Source: Candolleomyces eurysporus (taxonomy: Eukaryota; Basidiomycota; Agaricomycetes; Agaricales; Psathyrellaceae). From it: a DNA stretch of 49,396 bases. Positions 24,049 through 36,515 of the stretch are shown piece by piece. The notes beneath the pieces are model-generated. The model saw only the letters and a list, made by a program, of their open reading frames with translations, did not search any database and was not told the origin of the DNA. Made by a program: the position numbers and the translations under genes. The DNA is taken from assembly GCA_027579435.1 (NCBI GenBank), contig JANBPK010000974.1:1-49396 (forward strand). The letters run 5' to 3'. Position 1 is the stretch's first letter. Each line of letters begins with the position of its first letter.

Positions 24049-26769
24049 ATGTCGAAAACTCCCTCCCACTCCTCTGAAGAGACTCCCTTGCAGAAGCAAC
24101 CTCTCAACCCTGTTCGGGCACTATGGGAGGAGCGCCGCATCGTTGGGTTGGCATTGTGTAAGCTCTTCTCGAATCGGAATCGGAATGGGTGCAATCGTGC
24201 TAAACGGCGCCCGTTCCTGCAGTTTGTACCCTTGGAGGCTTTCTTTATGGCTGTAAGTTTCCAGTTTTTTATTCTCTCATTTGTAAGCTCACGTCAAGCG
24301 TTCAATAGACAATCTAGGGATTTTTGGTGGTATTCTGGTAATGTCGAATTTCCAAAGGTCCTTCCCCTCAATCAATTCGACAACAATGAGGGGATTGGTC
24401 AGTTCGGTACGTTTCGTGCCCATTATCGCAACCCCGACCTTGTTCTGAAAGTTGCCTTTGCAAGATTTTGAATCTGGGAGCCTGGTTAGGAAGTCAGTCA
24501 CGCATTTTTCTGTGTAGAACGACCAGACTCTGACTCATTGTTCTCTATCTCTTTAGCCATGCAAAATGGCTGGGCCTCCGAGAAGTTCGGTCGGAGACGG
24601 AGCATCACTTTCGCATGCCTTTTCCTAGCCCTGGGAACCGCTCTCCAAACCGGCGCACGAAACGCCGCCTTTCTTTTTGTTGGGTATGCCGTCATGTTGT
24701 CATTTTGGTTTCCTGTCATTCCTGACGACTATGTCCAAGTCGCTTCTTCACGGGCTTTGGAGTGGGTGCGCTGTCTGTAGGGACGTCGCTCTACAACACT
24801 GGTAAGTCGAATCGCTCAAGATCCCACAAGTAGTTGACCTCTGATCAATTGGATCGCGCTTTCAGAGATATCCCCGAGCTCCATTCGGGGGTCTGTCGGG
24901 AGTCTGTTTCAACTCTCAACCGAATTTGGCACGCTTCTTGCGTTCTGGATGTGAGTTGTCTGCAAACGCATGCCCTCGAGTGTGATGTATCTGATATGAA
25001 CCTCCTACCGACAGTGATTTCGGTACCAACTAGTAAGTGATGGGTATCGATCTGTAATAATGGCTTCTAACGCACCCGTCAGCATCGGAGGAACTGGCGA
25101 AGGACAGAGCGAAGCAGCATGGCGCATTCCTGTGGGTTGTTTCACTCATTGAGCTGAGCCGAGTAGTAAACTCATTCAATTCCAGCTTGCCTTGCAACTC
25201 GCTCCAGGTATTATTCTTGCAGTCGGGATTCTTTTTGCCCCGGAGTCGCCTCGTTGGTTGGTTAGTAAATCTAGGAATGCTGAGGCTCTGGAAGCTCTCG
25301 TTTCCCTTCGGAGGCGTCCCGCCGAGTCGGACGAGGTGCAGATCGAGTACCTCGAGATTTTAGGCCAACACAAATTTGAGTCTGAACTCGCCGATTTGGA
25401 GAAAGATCCTCAAGCGTCGACGACGGGATGGCGTGCTTCTCTTTCGACTTCCTGGAAACAATGGTCCTATCTCTTCCGAACACCTGCTAACAGAAAACGC
25501 GTTCTTGTTGGAGGTGGGTTGTACATTAATCCGGAGCTTATAGAATCCGCTAACCACCCGCATTTTTCAGTGCTCATTATGTTCTTCCAGTAAGATTCAT
25601 CTATTTTGAACCCTGTTTTTTCCTGACGATATTTGATCGCGATTCATAGGCAGTGGAATGGTGAGATATCTTTCGTTCCTTCTTCACGTACATTTGAGTA
25701 TTCACCAACGGTTCCAGGTATCAATGCCGTACTCTTCTACGCTCCTACCATCTTCCAGGGGCTCGGTCTGTCCGGAACGACTGTTTCCCTTCTGGCAACA
25801 GGTGTCGTTGGAATCGTCATGCTTATCGCTACCGTCCCTACTGTACTCTATCTGGACCGTAAGTACCGTGTTCTCTCATCCGACATCTGCGGTATCTTAT
25901 TCCATGATTCATCTAGGGGTCGGACGCAAGCCAACCCTCATCGCTGGCGCTCTCGCCATGGTACGTAGGCCTCGTTGGGAGCGACTGATTTTTGCTAACT
26001 TCGATCTATTCCAGGGTGTCTGCCATGCCATCATCGCAGGGCTAAGTGGAAGATATCAAGATTCCTGGCTGACCCACAAGGTATTTTCTACAGGGAAGAC
26101 TATCTGTTTTCGAAGGCCACTAATTATTTTCCAGGCTGCAGGATGGGTCGCATGCGTCTTTGTTTGGATCTTTTCCGTCGCGTTCGCCATGAGTTTTGGC
26201 CCAGTCAGCTGGGTTCTCTGCGCAGGTCGGTTTTTGGCTTCCTGTTTCACTTTGGCAGAGGCTTGACACCCATTCCAGAGATTTTCCCATTACGCGCTCG
26301 AAGCAAAGGCCTCTCCATCACAGCTTCAAGCAGTTGGATCAATTCGTTCGTTGGTGGGTTCTCAGTCGATTGTTGTGGTGGGAGTTTTCTCAACATTGTT
26401 CTCCACAGTCGGGATGGCCACCCCCACTATGCTCGCTAATCTGAGATTTGGCACATACATCTTGTTCGTAACTGCATTCATCTGTGTTGAGATGTCGGAT
26501 TGCTGAAGTATCTTTACAGCTTTGCTGCATGGTGTTTCATTGGAGCGGCGTTCTGCTGCTTTATCCCTGAGACCGCTGGGCACTCTCTTGAGGTTTGTAC
26601 ATCGCCATCTTCAAATCCAAGTGTGGTACTTATGATCCTTTCGCACCCTTAGGAAATGGATGTTGCGTTTGGAGATACCAACAAAACCTCCGAGCAAGAT
26701 AAAGAACGCATGGCTAGAATCAACGCCGAGATAGGTTACGATAAGTATCTGGTGCAGAAGTCTCAGTAG
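24049..26769 (+). CDS. MFS sugar transporter (hexose/quinate permease-like)
   Basis: A gene with at least 13 short introns. ATG 24049 gives [16 protein letters not shown], a cytosolic leader. Sugar-porter motifs follow in order: [14 protein letters not shown] (TM1), [45 protein letters not shown] after TM6, [17 protein letters not shown] (TM7), [24 protein letters not shown] and [10 protein letters not shown] after TM12. It ends KYLVQKSQ at 26769. All signature sequences are present, so it should be a working 12-TM plasma-membrane proton/sugar symporter or facilitator of about 520 residues. The exact sugar is unknown. The exon with Q-QWNG is tiny, and several donors are weak (GTCAGT, GTCGGT, GTGGGT), so automated models may misjoin it. 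Confidence 0.9.
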
Positions 26770-27586
26770 TTGTAACACGTCCGTCCGTCCGTCTGTTGGT
26801 CTGTACCCGTATCTTTGTTGAATACCTGAATAATGGTCTTTTTCTTAATGCGACCGTTCCTCTTACTTCTAATGGTGATGGCCAAGTAAAAATGTACTGC
26901 GCTCTAGAACATCGGCATGAAATGCCCGCCGACAGCAGCGATATCGTTATAGCACTGAGAAGATCCAGGTGTTGTGATGGCCAAATCCGAGACGGCGAAG
27001 TTGCTGGTTGGAGGGTATTGATAGTAATTTGATTCCATCAGCCTATTTCCATCCATCCCGTTATCCAGTCGGTTGGTTATCTACACTAGATGGATTGTAA
27101 TTCTCGCTCTGAATACAATTGATTCACGGTAACAGAAGATAGCCCGAGCGATGGCGTCGCGTTCGGTTTCCACAATGGTGCCATGTGGAAGCATTCAATT
27201 GAAAGTCAAATTTTATTGGGTTATCAATTGGGAAAGATGTAATGGATAGCCCCATAATCACTTTGAAGCAGCGAATACCCGTAATCCGCACTCAGGTGCT
27301 GTTGGTGCCCATGTGTGTTGCACTCCCAGTCTTTGAACCGTCTGCGTTCGTGTTTGGACAGGACAGGGACATGACAGGGGGAAAAAAGGATAACGCCACA
27401 TTCGTCATTACGTCGACGGATCAATTGCGAGGTACGATATACTGAGGGTAGGATATACTGAGGATATACTGCATCTCAAAGAGGAACTCGATCAAATCTC
27501 GAGAGTCTATTCTGGGCTCGGGTTTCGCGGAGACGCGCGACCCTGGCGATCCTACTGAGCCCACACAAATTGTACCACACATGTAA
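26770..27586. other. Intergenic, convergent 3' ends
   Basis: 817 bp between the transporter stop and the stop of the HAD gene on the other strand. It holds a CCGTCCGTCCGTCTG stretch (26779-26794) and the GATATACTGAG repeat listed separately. Confidence 0.5.
27436..27471. repeat. Three copies of GATATACTG(AG)
   Basis: GATATACTGAG at 27436, GATATACTGAG at 27452, GATATACTGC at 27463; a five-base gap separates the first two and none the last two. Confidence 0.75.
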
Positions 27587-28919
27587 TTAATACCACTCAG
27601 CATGACCATTTCGTCCGGTGCAGAGTTTGTCAAGAGTCAACGTGTTACCGAAGACGGCATCGACGCCTCTCTGCACCTCGCGGAAAGAACGAAACCCCTC
27701 GAATGGGATGTTTTCCTGAGGGAAAATCAAGGTTAGAGTCAGGAAGTAACCTATCTAATCGCAAAGGAAGGCACCTTTTCGCAATGAGCCGCGAGGTCGT
27801 CCCCACTTCCTTCTCTCATCTTTACGAAAAGCTGAAGAAGACAAAGGGATCAATTAGGAAGGGTTTTTGAGCGCTGAAGAAGACCACACCAACCGTTGCG
27901 GAGCGAGAAGCGCTCAAGTCGGAAATCCTAGACGAGAATACCTCAGTTTGCGATGATTACGGGACACTGCAATGTCGTGATGCTTACCCATCGCCACTAA
28001 AGAAGATAGTGTACCCAGGGTTCTTCTCTCTGAACTCAGAGATTGCAACATCCTTGTTGTGCCCGAAAGGTGAGTCAGGGTGTCTAAATTGGACACCCCA
28101 GGTCCCAGGTGAGCCATCTCCTCCTCGAAGGTCGACATCGTTGGCAATAATGGTAAGCTGGGCCGCTTCCTCATCACCAATGAGATTAGAGATGATAATC
28201 CGGATGATAGGGCTCATGCCACTGGAAACCGATATATCAGCCANGGAACCATTTCAGAAAGGGAAACACAGCTCTGTACCTCGAGAGGATCACCAAGGGA
28301 ATTCCTTTGGACTTGAGATATAAATAGAAGTCTTTGAACCCGGGATCAAGCTTGATGTTCGCTATGCGGTACGTGAGCGATAAGGAAGACGGGCGTTTGA
28401 TATATTCTTGGTTGACTTACCGGCACGGACGAGTTCGCAGCACTCAGTGAACGACTTATTTTGAGCGACTGAGTCAATCATTGCTCGAAACGCCTCCCTT
28501 GAGAACATGATCAGCAATCGAAGTCTTTGGACTTCGACGATCAGTAGAACTTTGGGCTTACCTGAAGGTCAGTCCTTCATGGAGACACTTCAGCAGGAGT
28601 TCACGTCTAGCAGGGCGTCCCATCCCAAAGTTGTCCTGAAGGATGGGGAAACATCAGCTACCAAAGATTACGAGAGGAAGGAGAGGTCTTACAATCATGA
28701 AGTCGTTGCTGTCCTCGCTGGACGGTGTATGAGTACAGAATGTGCAAGTGAGACTCGGAGAAGGTATACTGACTCTGTAATCGTGCCATCGAAATCGCTG
28801 AAGAANGCCAGAATAACTGGATTCTTCNACTCCAACTTCTTTGACGGCGCCGCTTTTGCCGCTGCAGACAAAGGNTCACGTCCATTTGCAACTGGGCCTG
28901 TGGTAAGTTCAATAGTCAT
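27587..28919 (-). CDS. HAD phosphatase, yeast PYP1 (YNL010W)-like
   Basis: ATG 28919 gives MTIELTTGPVANGR; motif I is FFSDFDGTITDEDSNDFM (joined across an intron), motif II SSGMSPIIR, the lysine step FGHNKDVAI, and motif IV FSGDGISDLSASR. It ends CTGRNGHAEWY at 27589. About 330 residues. The yeast relative belongs to the phosphoserine-phosphatase-like HAD group, and I recall a proposed role on polyol or sugar phosphates, clearing overflow products. Exons are joined by ordinary introns, and three N's in the first exon do not break the frame. It lies between a sugar transporter and a transketolase-like gene. Confidence 0.87.
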
Positions 28920-30160
28920 CTTGNGCTCAGAGGGTGGAAAGACACAAAGAATAGGTGATGCTGAGTGGAAATCTCTATCTTCACAACCTTTAAGTTCGGT
29001 AAAGCGTACCGGACAAGGACCCGAGGTAGAGGTCGATAGGGAAGCTCTCGATGATTGCTAAATTGATTCGAGTTTTCAGCGGNGCAGTTACGTGACCGAT
29101 AGAAGCCAACANTGGGTCACGGTCATCATATCGATATCACTATCGGGAGGAGTGGATTCTCTGTAGAATATTGGAAATNAGTTACGGGGAAAAGAAAACT
29201 AATCATGGCTTCAGAGCAATCGAGATTNAACGCTCCGAGTCGGTATGAAGGGCNAAAAAAAGAAAAGCGATTCGAATGGCACAAANTATTGAGTCAGCCA
29301 TACCCACCGCAGTGGGGACCGATGTCATGGAGGCTCACGGCACGGTTGTCATATCAGACTTTCGCAACTTGAATAACACGAAGACTGTGCATATGCACTA
29401 GTGGTATTGGAATGTTCGCTGTCGCGAAAGAGCATCGAAGGAGGAAGGTAAAACTGCAATCAGCTCCACAGTGTGTGCACAATCAAATGCAGAGATGATT
29501 GAGCGCTACTCTTTAAGCGATCGAGCCCAGAAATCTACGCTCCCAGAGATGCCACTGGCTGTGGGTATAGAGAAGATAGTTATCATCCAGTCAAATGCCA
29601 GGGATATCGGAAAGAATCACTTCTCCGTTTACAATCAAGTTCAGTTGACCAGTGTGGCTCCAACGTGCGCGCATGGTTTTGTTGATGAGTCCGCTGTGGT
29701 TGCTAACCATAAATGAGTGCTCCCGTCTGGAATAGATGGAAGCAAAACAGAATTGATAGCCGTCATTCACCTCCGCCCTGTGGCGCGGTGGGAGATCTAT
29801 TTCCTTCTCCGATGAGAAGCTGCGAATCCAAAATTGGAATACAAAAAAGGGTGAAAATGGTGCTACCAAAACAAGGGATGACAGAGCTAAATCCGTCCAT
29901 GTCGGCGAGCATCAATCCGGCCTTTCTTGACTTGCTCCGTTGAGAAATATGACCGGTCATGACCTTATCACATCGGTCCGAGATGGAAGAAAGGCCATTC
30001 AAACTTGCTGTTTGTCCATGGACTGTGGAAATTCGACTCATAAGCGAAAGCGTAGATAATACTTGAATAAGGGTATAAAAGCTCTTGTAGGCCTTACCTT
30101 TTTACCCCATCCCCCTCCGAAATCGTTCTTCNAGCTGCTTCTCATCTCTCTTTCGACGAT
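28920..30160. other. Divergent intergenic region with scattered N's
   Basis: 1.24 kb between the PYP1-like start and the transketolase-like start. I see no exon chain. Contains several single N's, and a TATA box near its right end. Confidence 0.5.
30074..30080 (+). promoter_or_regulatory. TATA box of the transketolase-like gene
   Basis: TATAAAA, 87 bp upstream of the ATG at 30161, in GGGTATAAAAGC. Confidence 0.6.
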
Positions 30161-33041
30161 ATGACTATCATCACCANCGCNAACAGCCAACAGGCNAAGT
30201 TCCCTATCCCCTTCATCGAGAACTACAAGCACGTCGTTCTTGACCCTGCTAAAACCGAGCTCACGGAAGACCAACGTGATGCTTTGAAACACAACATCCA
30301 GGTAACGATTGATCTCCAAAATATCATACCCCATCGCGACTAACGATATCTTTAGTTGTGGAGAGACGCCATGGTCCTCTTCACTGCCAGCGGGAACGCT
30401 CGGGGTGTGGCCGGCCACACTGGTGGACCCTTCGACTCNGTCGTCGAATTGTGCATTCTCCTCGGTATCTTGGCTGGAGACCCTGACGGTGAAAAATACG
30501 TTCACACCCTCTTCGACGAGGCTGGTCACCGGTGAGAATTGCTGGGTACCTGGTGGCAGATGATATTCAAGAACTGACATGACGACTCCAGGGTCCCTAT
30601 TCAATATATGGTAGCCGCTTTCCGTGGCAAGATACCCGCNTCCAGCCTTCTCACCTACAGGGCTGCTTATTCTGGCCTTCCCGGACACCCTGAGCTGAAT
30701 CACCCGTCTGCTGATTTTTCTAGCGGACGTCTTGGACATATGGTCAGTTTCCAGGGTCCCCAAAATCTGACGAGATCAAACTAACCGAGATTCTCATTCA
30801 TCTTACGCGCAGTGGCCATTTGTTAACGGTGTCGCTCTGTCCGAGAAAAANACTGTCTTCTGTCTTGGCTCTGATGGAGCCCAACAAGAAGGCAACGACG
30901 TTGAAGCTGCCCGTCTTGCTGTGAACTTCAAACTTGACGTTAAGCTCATCATTGATGATAACAGTCAGTATCGGATGTTCCTCACAATAATTTCGTTATC
31001 CCTGATTCCGTAACCACTTTAGACATGACCGTTATTGGGCCAAGTCGTGATGTTCTTCCCGATTTCGACATCGGCAGAACATTGGCTGCCGAGGGCCTCG
31101 CCGTGTTCGAGGCCGATGGTGAGGACGTAGATGCCGCCTATGCCGCCATTGCGAAGACTCTTCAGCACAAGGGTCCGGCATGCGCCATCCTCCATCGTCT
31201 GATTTGCCCCGGCATTGAGGTCCTCGAGGGGAGCAACCACGGCCACGACGCGATTTCGGTCGAACACGCCATCAAGTACTTGAAGAAGCGAGGATATGGG
31301 CCTGAAATCTATGGNATTCTGCACGAAATTCACGGNGCCAAGGATCCTCGAGTTTACCAAGGAAGCAGCAAGGAGANAGATGGCAACCGATACGTCTTCG
31401 GCCACGCTGTGAATGCCTGCCTCGATGAACTCGCCCCTGGTGAGGCNGAGAGGAGAGTCACCGTTATCGACTCCGACTTGCAGCTTTCTACTGGCCTTTC
31501 GGTGAGACCAGCACCTTCTCCTCCGCCCTTNNTTTGTTGCTGACGAATTTGAACGTATAGTTCATTCGCAAAGAACATCCAGAAGTCTTCCACAACTCGG
31601 TAAGCCCCGCTCGGTNTTCGGTTATGACGCTTCCGGTCCTAATATAAGTCCCCAGGGTATTATGGAACGGGCTAACATGTCCTGTGCCGCTGGATTCGGA
31701 TTCAACAATGATAAGCAAGGTCAGTCTATTTTAATTTTTGACCAAAGAATTGCGAAGACTCACCTGTACCTTCAACTNGACAGGCATCTTCTCTACCTTC
31801 ACTGCTTTCAGCGAGATGTGCTTGAGCGAAATGACTATGGTACGACGAGCCNTATCAAGACCCGTTTGNGAGNCTGTGCTCATCANTTCCAACTTTAGGC
31901 CCGCCTCAACAACGCAAATCTCTTGTGCCACTTCTCCCACTCTGGATGGTAAGTCAAAAATTTGACCCTGAGATCTTGCGCCTCCGATCTAACTCCTCTT
32001 TTATTCCCTCAGTGATGACATGGTACGTCGATCCCATTTCGGCCGACCCTGAGTTATTAGGACGCTGGTCACTCAATCCGATCTTTTAAACAGGCTGACA
32101 ACACGTACGTGGTACCCACTCAATATTCCGGTGATGAAATAAACTTATTGACTTCTCCGCGTTACAGATGCCACTTTGGTGTGAACGGATTCTTCCTGGA
32201 TAATGGCCTCGACGAAGCTCCGGCAACTGGACTCTACTTTGCAGCGTACGTCACTCCCCCAAAAAGATCTGAATGGGCATCTTAGTTCTCGATCACTCAC
32301 CAACATTCGACATCAATAGTGATGCTGCGCAGATGTTCGCAGTCGTGAAGCGGATCTTCTGGGACAAGGGCCTGCGAACCGTCTTCAGCACTCGTTCAAA
32401 GGTGCCCTACATCCTCAAGGAGAACTCTGAGGAGAGGTTCTACGGTCCCGACTACGTCTTCCAGCCTGGCAAGGACGAGGTATGCATCAACAAAAAAATT
32501 TCAACCTNAATCAAATCTCACCTGTCAAATGTGCACGTTTAGGTGATTCGCCCCGGNACTGTGGGAACGGTCGTGTCCTATGGNGACATGCTGTACCGTG
32601 CTCTGGATGCCGTCACCACCTTGAGGAACGAGGGTGTCGATGTCGGACTCGTGAACAAGGGTAAGCATCTCTTCTTCACACCGGAGCCTCCCNGTGATGT
32701 ACTGACATGGTCCGATCTCGTTCACCAGTCACCTTGAATGTGATTGACGAAGAGTCCTTGAAGCAGATNAGCTCGACCGGCTTCGTCCTCATCGTCGAGG
32801 CATGGAACCGCAAGACGGGTCTCGGCAGCAAGATGGGCACCTGGTTGATCGAGCGTGGATACCACGTCAAGTACAGGTGAGCGTACCCTNNCCTNCACCC
32901 TAGTGGATATCGTCAACTGACGGCATCTTTTTCAGCTACATGGGCACCCATCGTGACGGTATCGGAGGAACCTGGGAGCAGATCATTCACCAGGGACTTG
33001 GTCCTGAGCACATCGAGCAGAGGATCCGAGAGTTGCTCTAA
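30161..33041 (+). CDS. Divergent transketolase-like thiamine-diphosphate enzyme
   Basis: Exons begin MTIITxxNSQQ at 30161. Recognisable parts: GNARGVAGHTGGPFDSVVELC, SSGRLGHMWPFVNGVAL, the TPP motif GSDGAQQEGNDVEAARLA ending LIIDDNNMTVIG (GDG...NN pattern, with Ser for Asp), then the Pyr domain (MERANMSCAAGFGF, FFLDNGLDEAPATG) and the C-terminal domain (GTVVSYGDMLYRALDAV, SYMGTHRDGIGGTWEQ). The stop follows QRIRELL at 33041. This matches the transketolase architecture, but the sequence differs clearly from the standard Tkl1 type: the usual SGHPGAPLG region reads AGHTGGPFD. A special substrate is therefore likely; dihydroxyacetone-synthase-like or other ketol transfer are options. N's inside exons are in-frame substitutions. 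Confidence 0.85.
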
Positions 33042-33716
33042 GCTCAATAGAGCGAATCGAGCGACTGGGTGACGTAGANGTCGAAGCAACATATAGATTC
33101 ATAANGGATACACGGATTTCAAGCAAGCTTTCTTCACAATATGATCCTTCTCGCTGTATACTAGAGATTCAAGGGAAAATTAGGGCAATCAGTTTTACAA
33201 CGTTTTCAAATGCATACCTGTTGTACCATGGCATGAATGTGCTCAACGCTACCTCCGTCTGAGTAGTAGGACAATTTCTAATCAGTCTTCAAACCTCGAA
33301 ACCAGGCTCGAAATTGCTTCTATACAACCGATAGGAGTGCGTGGTGTCAGACGAAGAGCGGGATACTTGGCAAACAACTGGCAGATCAAAANTCATTTCC
33401 CGCGNTCAATGGACAGTATAATCCCTCCCAACCTCTCGAAGCTCTCAATGGTCTGGAGACTCGTGCGTCCATTATCACTCTCTANAATGTCCTACTTNAT
33501 ACCCAGCCTCCAAGAAAAGTCCAATTATATAATGNAGATCGTATCGANTTTCNAATCGTCAGAAAGGCATGATATTGCGACATTTAAGAGAAAGAGCTCG
33601 ATGAATCAACAAGATGCACGTCTTCTACTTATTCATTCGTAACAGGGAAAGATGCGGGTCATCAACGACAAACTAGAGTTTACTTGACATGAAATACATC
33701 GAAATTATACCACAGA
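33042..33716. other. Intergenic, convergent 3' ends
   Basis: 675 bp, AT-rich, several N's, between two stop codons. No exon chain seen. Confidence 0.5.
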
Positions 33717-35467
33717 TTACTTCGAGAGGCTGGTAGGATAATTGCCCAAGAACGCATACCTGTCCTCGGTAGGCGGGGCGATCTTGACTGCACGGCCGAG
33801 GCGTTCGTCTAATTTGGTTATCAGTCAGTCAGCGAACGANTAAACCAAGGGAGATTGCNAACTTACAAATTGGATCACTTTCNTCAGCCTGGAAATGCTT
33901 CAAGGCCCAGGTTGACCCAGCAGTCTGTTCGTCCTTCCTCAGCTGCCTTTGGTCGTTCTACCAAACATGCATCAGATCAGCGGAAACGAGAAAAGATAAA
34001 TANACGGCATACCTCAATCCTGGTCTTATCCTTGCTGGCNAGNTCAAAGTCACCNTCCCTAATCCCCTTCGCGACAACCTCCCACAACTTCCTCGTCTCA
34101 TATTGACCCATCTCTCCACTGGCCTCACCACCGACCACAACAGCCTCCTCCTTCTTCGCCCCAGTACNAGGGGTAACATCATGGAACTTGGTTCCAGTCA
34201 AAGCACCAGTAGGTCCCGAAGGGCCCTTCGTCCAAGTACTCGTCTCATGCCAAGTCCCTTCAACCACATACTCCTTCGCACTAGCCAACGAAGTCGACGA
34301 CGCGTTCCTGGAAGACGAGAACCATCCTCCACCACCACCACCACTGCTCGCGGTCGCTGCAAGAGGAACGGCAGTGTTCCCTCCCATCCCAGGAAGCGGG
34401 GTCACAGTCGCCTTGAACGAGTGGCTCTTGCCAGAAAAGTAGCCTTTGCCTTTNTAGTCGATGACCGAGGTGAANCCGCCTCCGACGATGTAGGTCGAGT
34501 CGACCAGCTCGATGTAAGGCGAGCCATACCAAAGGCCGTCGATGCGCAGACGAGGGAGGGTGATGAGGTAGTGGTCCGTCTCGTTGACNGTAAGAACGGC
34601 ATGTCCGATCTGCTTGACAATGACAGAGCCGGCTGTAAGGCAATCAAGATCAGAAAACGCGGTCGTCAGCGGGATGCATCGGGTGGACCTACAGCTAAAG
34701 GTGGTCTTCTGCGCGTTGTGTCCGGTAAGCTTGAGGCCCTTTGACTTGTTCTCGATGAAATAGGCCGTGATAGGTGGGTGATGCGAGACTTGCTCGACGA
34801 GCAAGTTGGTCTGCCCTCGACCGTTCTTATCAGGCCAGTACCCGTAGAACAACCTGTCAAATAACATGTCAGCATTCGCCGGATCTTTGGAAATGAATAG
34901 GAATAACGACAACTTACTCTCCGAGAACAGGGTTGAGAGGCCTAGAACATTATGGATCAGTTGTTATACCAGAAAAGGGCCGATAATGAGCACATACTTC
35001 TTTTCCGACCCCATCTCCTCGTTTCGCGAGGTGTACTGATCCTTCAACGTGCTCTACAGCACACCCCAAGCNNATCAGAAACAAGGAAGTAAGAATTNTG
35101 GAATAGACACGTACGATAAACCATCGGAGCACAGCGATATGCCTGTCCTCCCCTTCCTTCGCATCGGCAATAGCGGCGAACAGGTCGGGCCGCTCGCACC
35201 AGTANGCAGGGAACTCTGTGAGAGACACAGGGGACAAGATGAAGGGCGGGGCNGTCAACGAAGAGAGGTCTCCCGAAAAGGACGCTATGCTGTCGAGGTG
35301 CCAGCGATGTGAGCCACAATACTCGGCCGCTGGGTGGGGCCTACGACATACGATTTGAGGAACGAGCTCCAGCTGCCTCGCTGGGCAGCGGGGACGGCCT
35401 GCAAGGAGGGTGAGTGGTCGTCATCGATGCCGGAGAGGGCACTCACGTCGCCAACAGTCTCAGTCAT
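33717..35467 (-). CDS. Oxysterol-binding protein-related protein (Osh4/Kes1-like)
   Basis: ATG 35467 starts MTETVGDVSALSG; the next exon reads FLKSIASFSGDLSSLTAPPF, then SPVSLTEFP and KKPLNPVLGE. The family signature EQVSHHPPITAYF is intact, followed by the beta-barrel core (YGSPYIELVDSTYIVGG) and the usual end APPTEDRYAFLGNYPTSLSK before TAA at 33717. It is short (about 400-450 residues) with no PH or ankyrin region, so it matches yeast Osh4/Kes1: a cytosolic sterol/PI4P exchanger acting at Golgi and ER contact sites. An insert in the barrel region is Gly/Ser-rich (SSGGGGGGWFSSSRN), which is longer than in yeast. Confidence 0.93.
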
Positions 35468-35956
35468 GGTTCAGGGAAGGTGGATGCAGAGGATGGTGGT
35501 GGTTCAGAGGCAAGTGACGAAAACATCAATCTCGCTCCATCTATCAGCGCCCAACTTGGAATCATCAGGGCGATGCTCACTGCTCGGCACTCTGAATGGC
35601 GACAGGGTCTATGAAGAAATAATGATAATAATCGTGCTGCTACTACATTTCTACAACATATCGTTTATTACATACACTATTAGCAGAGGGTATGATGGCC
35701 GTGAGGAGTAAGGAGCAGCTAATGTGTAGCAGGCAAATAGCATTTCGGAGATCCCAGTGCTGCTTAAAGCAAGTACATCCCGGGCAGACGAATGAGCGAG
35801 AGAAGGACCGAATAGCGACAAAATGAGACACGGGACGACGAAGAAGAAAAGAGAGTACAAGCGAGAACAAGAGCCAAGTTCGAGACAGCAGCGAAAGGGG
35901 ANGGGGGGGTATGAAAAGATACTAATATACACAGCAGAGATGACACCACGACGTGT
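35468..35956. other. Intergenic
   Basis: 489 bp between the Osh-like start and the HMG stop. Contains an AATAATGATAATAAT stretch (35617-35632). Likely holds the Osh promoter and HMG 3' UTR. Confidence 0.4.
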
Positions 35957-36515
35957 CTACTCGTCGTCGTCGTCTTCCTCGCCCGACCCGGAGGCGGCGG
36001 CGGCGGCAGCAGCAGCGGCAGCGGCCTTCTTGCTGGAGCCCTTGCCATCGTATGTATTTTTCTCGCCTTCGGCACGGGCCTTGTCCTTGTTGGCTAGATC
36101 GATGTAGGGCTTCTTTTCCTCATCGTCGAGCTCCTTCCACTTGGCTCCGAGAAGCTTGCCAACCTCGCCTGGAAAAGAATTCAGCAACCATCACGAGTCG
36201 AACGTTGAAATTAAAACATACCGAAGCCAGCATCGGGGTTCTCAGCCTTGATCCTCTCGCGCCAGTCCTGGCTGAAGAACATGTACGCAGAGAGCGCCCT
36301 CTTGGGCTTGTTGGGGTCCTTTTCCTTCTTAGCTTTCGACGCTGCGGCACGGGGAGCCTTCTCGGCCTTCTCAGCGGCCTTTCGCTGTAGGGTGGAAAAA
36401 AGTTGCATGTCAGCGCCCGGGGTTGGGTTGACTGCGCCCACGGCCGTCCAGGACGACGACGACGAGCGCAAGTGGAACAGACACGAACCTTGGGCTTGGC
36501 AGAGTCCTTAGGCAT
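35957..36515 (-). CDS. NHP6: HMG-box chromatin protein, Nhp6-like
   Basis: Three exons (36489-36515, 36222-36384, 35957-36168) give 133 residues. MPKDSAKPK and a Lys/Ala-rich leader lead into one HMG box from about residue 30 to 100: [21 protein letters not shown], then [18 protein letters not shown] and [17 protein letters not shown] run of 12 alanines and the acidic end EEDDDDE follow. Nhp6 proteins bend DNA without sequence preference and assist the FACT histone chaperone. The C-terminal poly-Ala plus acidic tail is absent from yeast Nhp6 and is closer to HMGB-type tails. The first intron is long for this window (104 bp). Confidence 0.95.
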
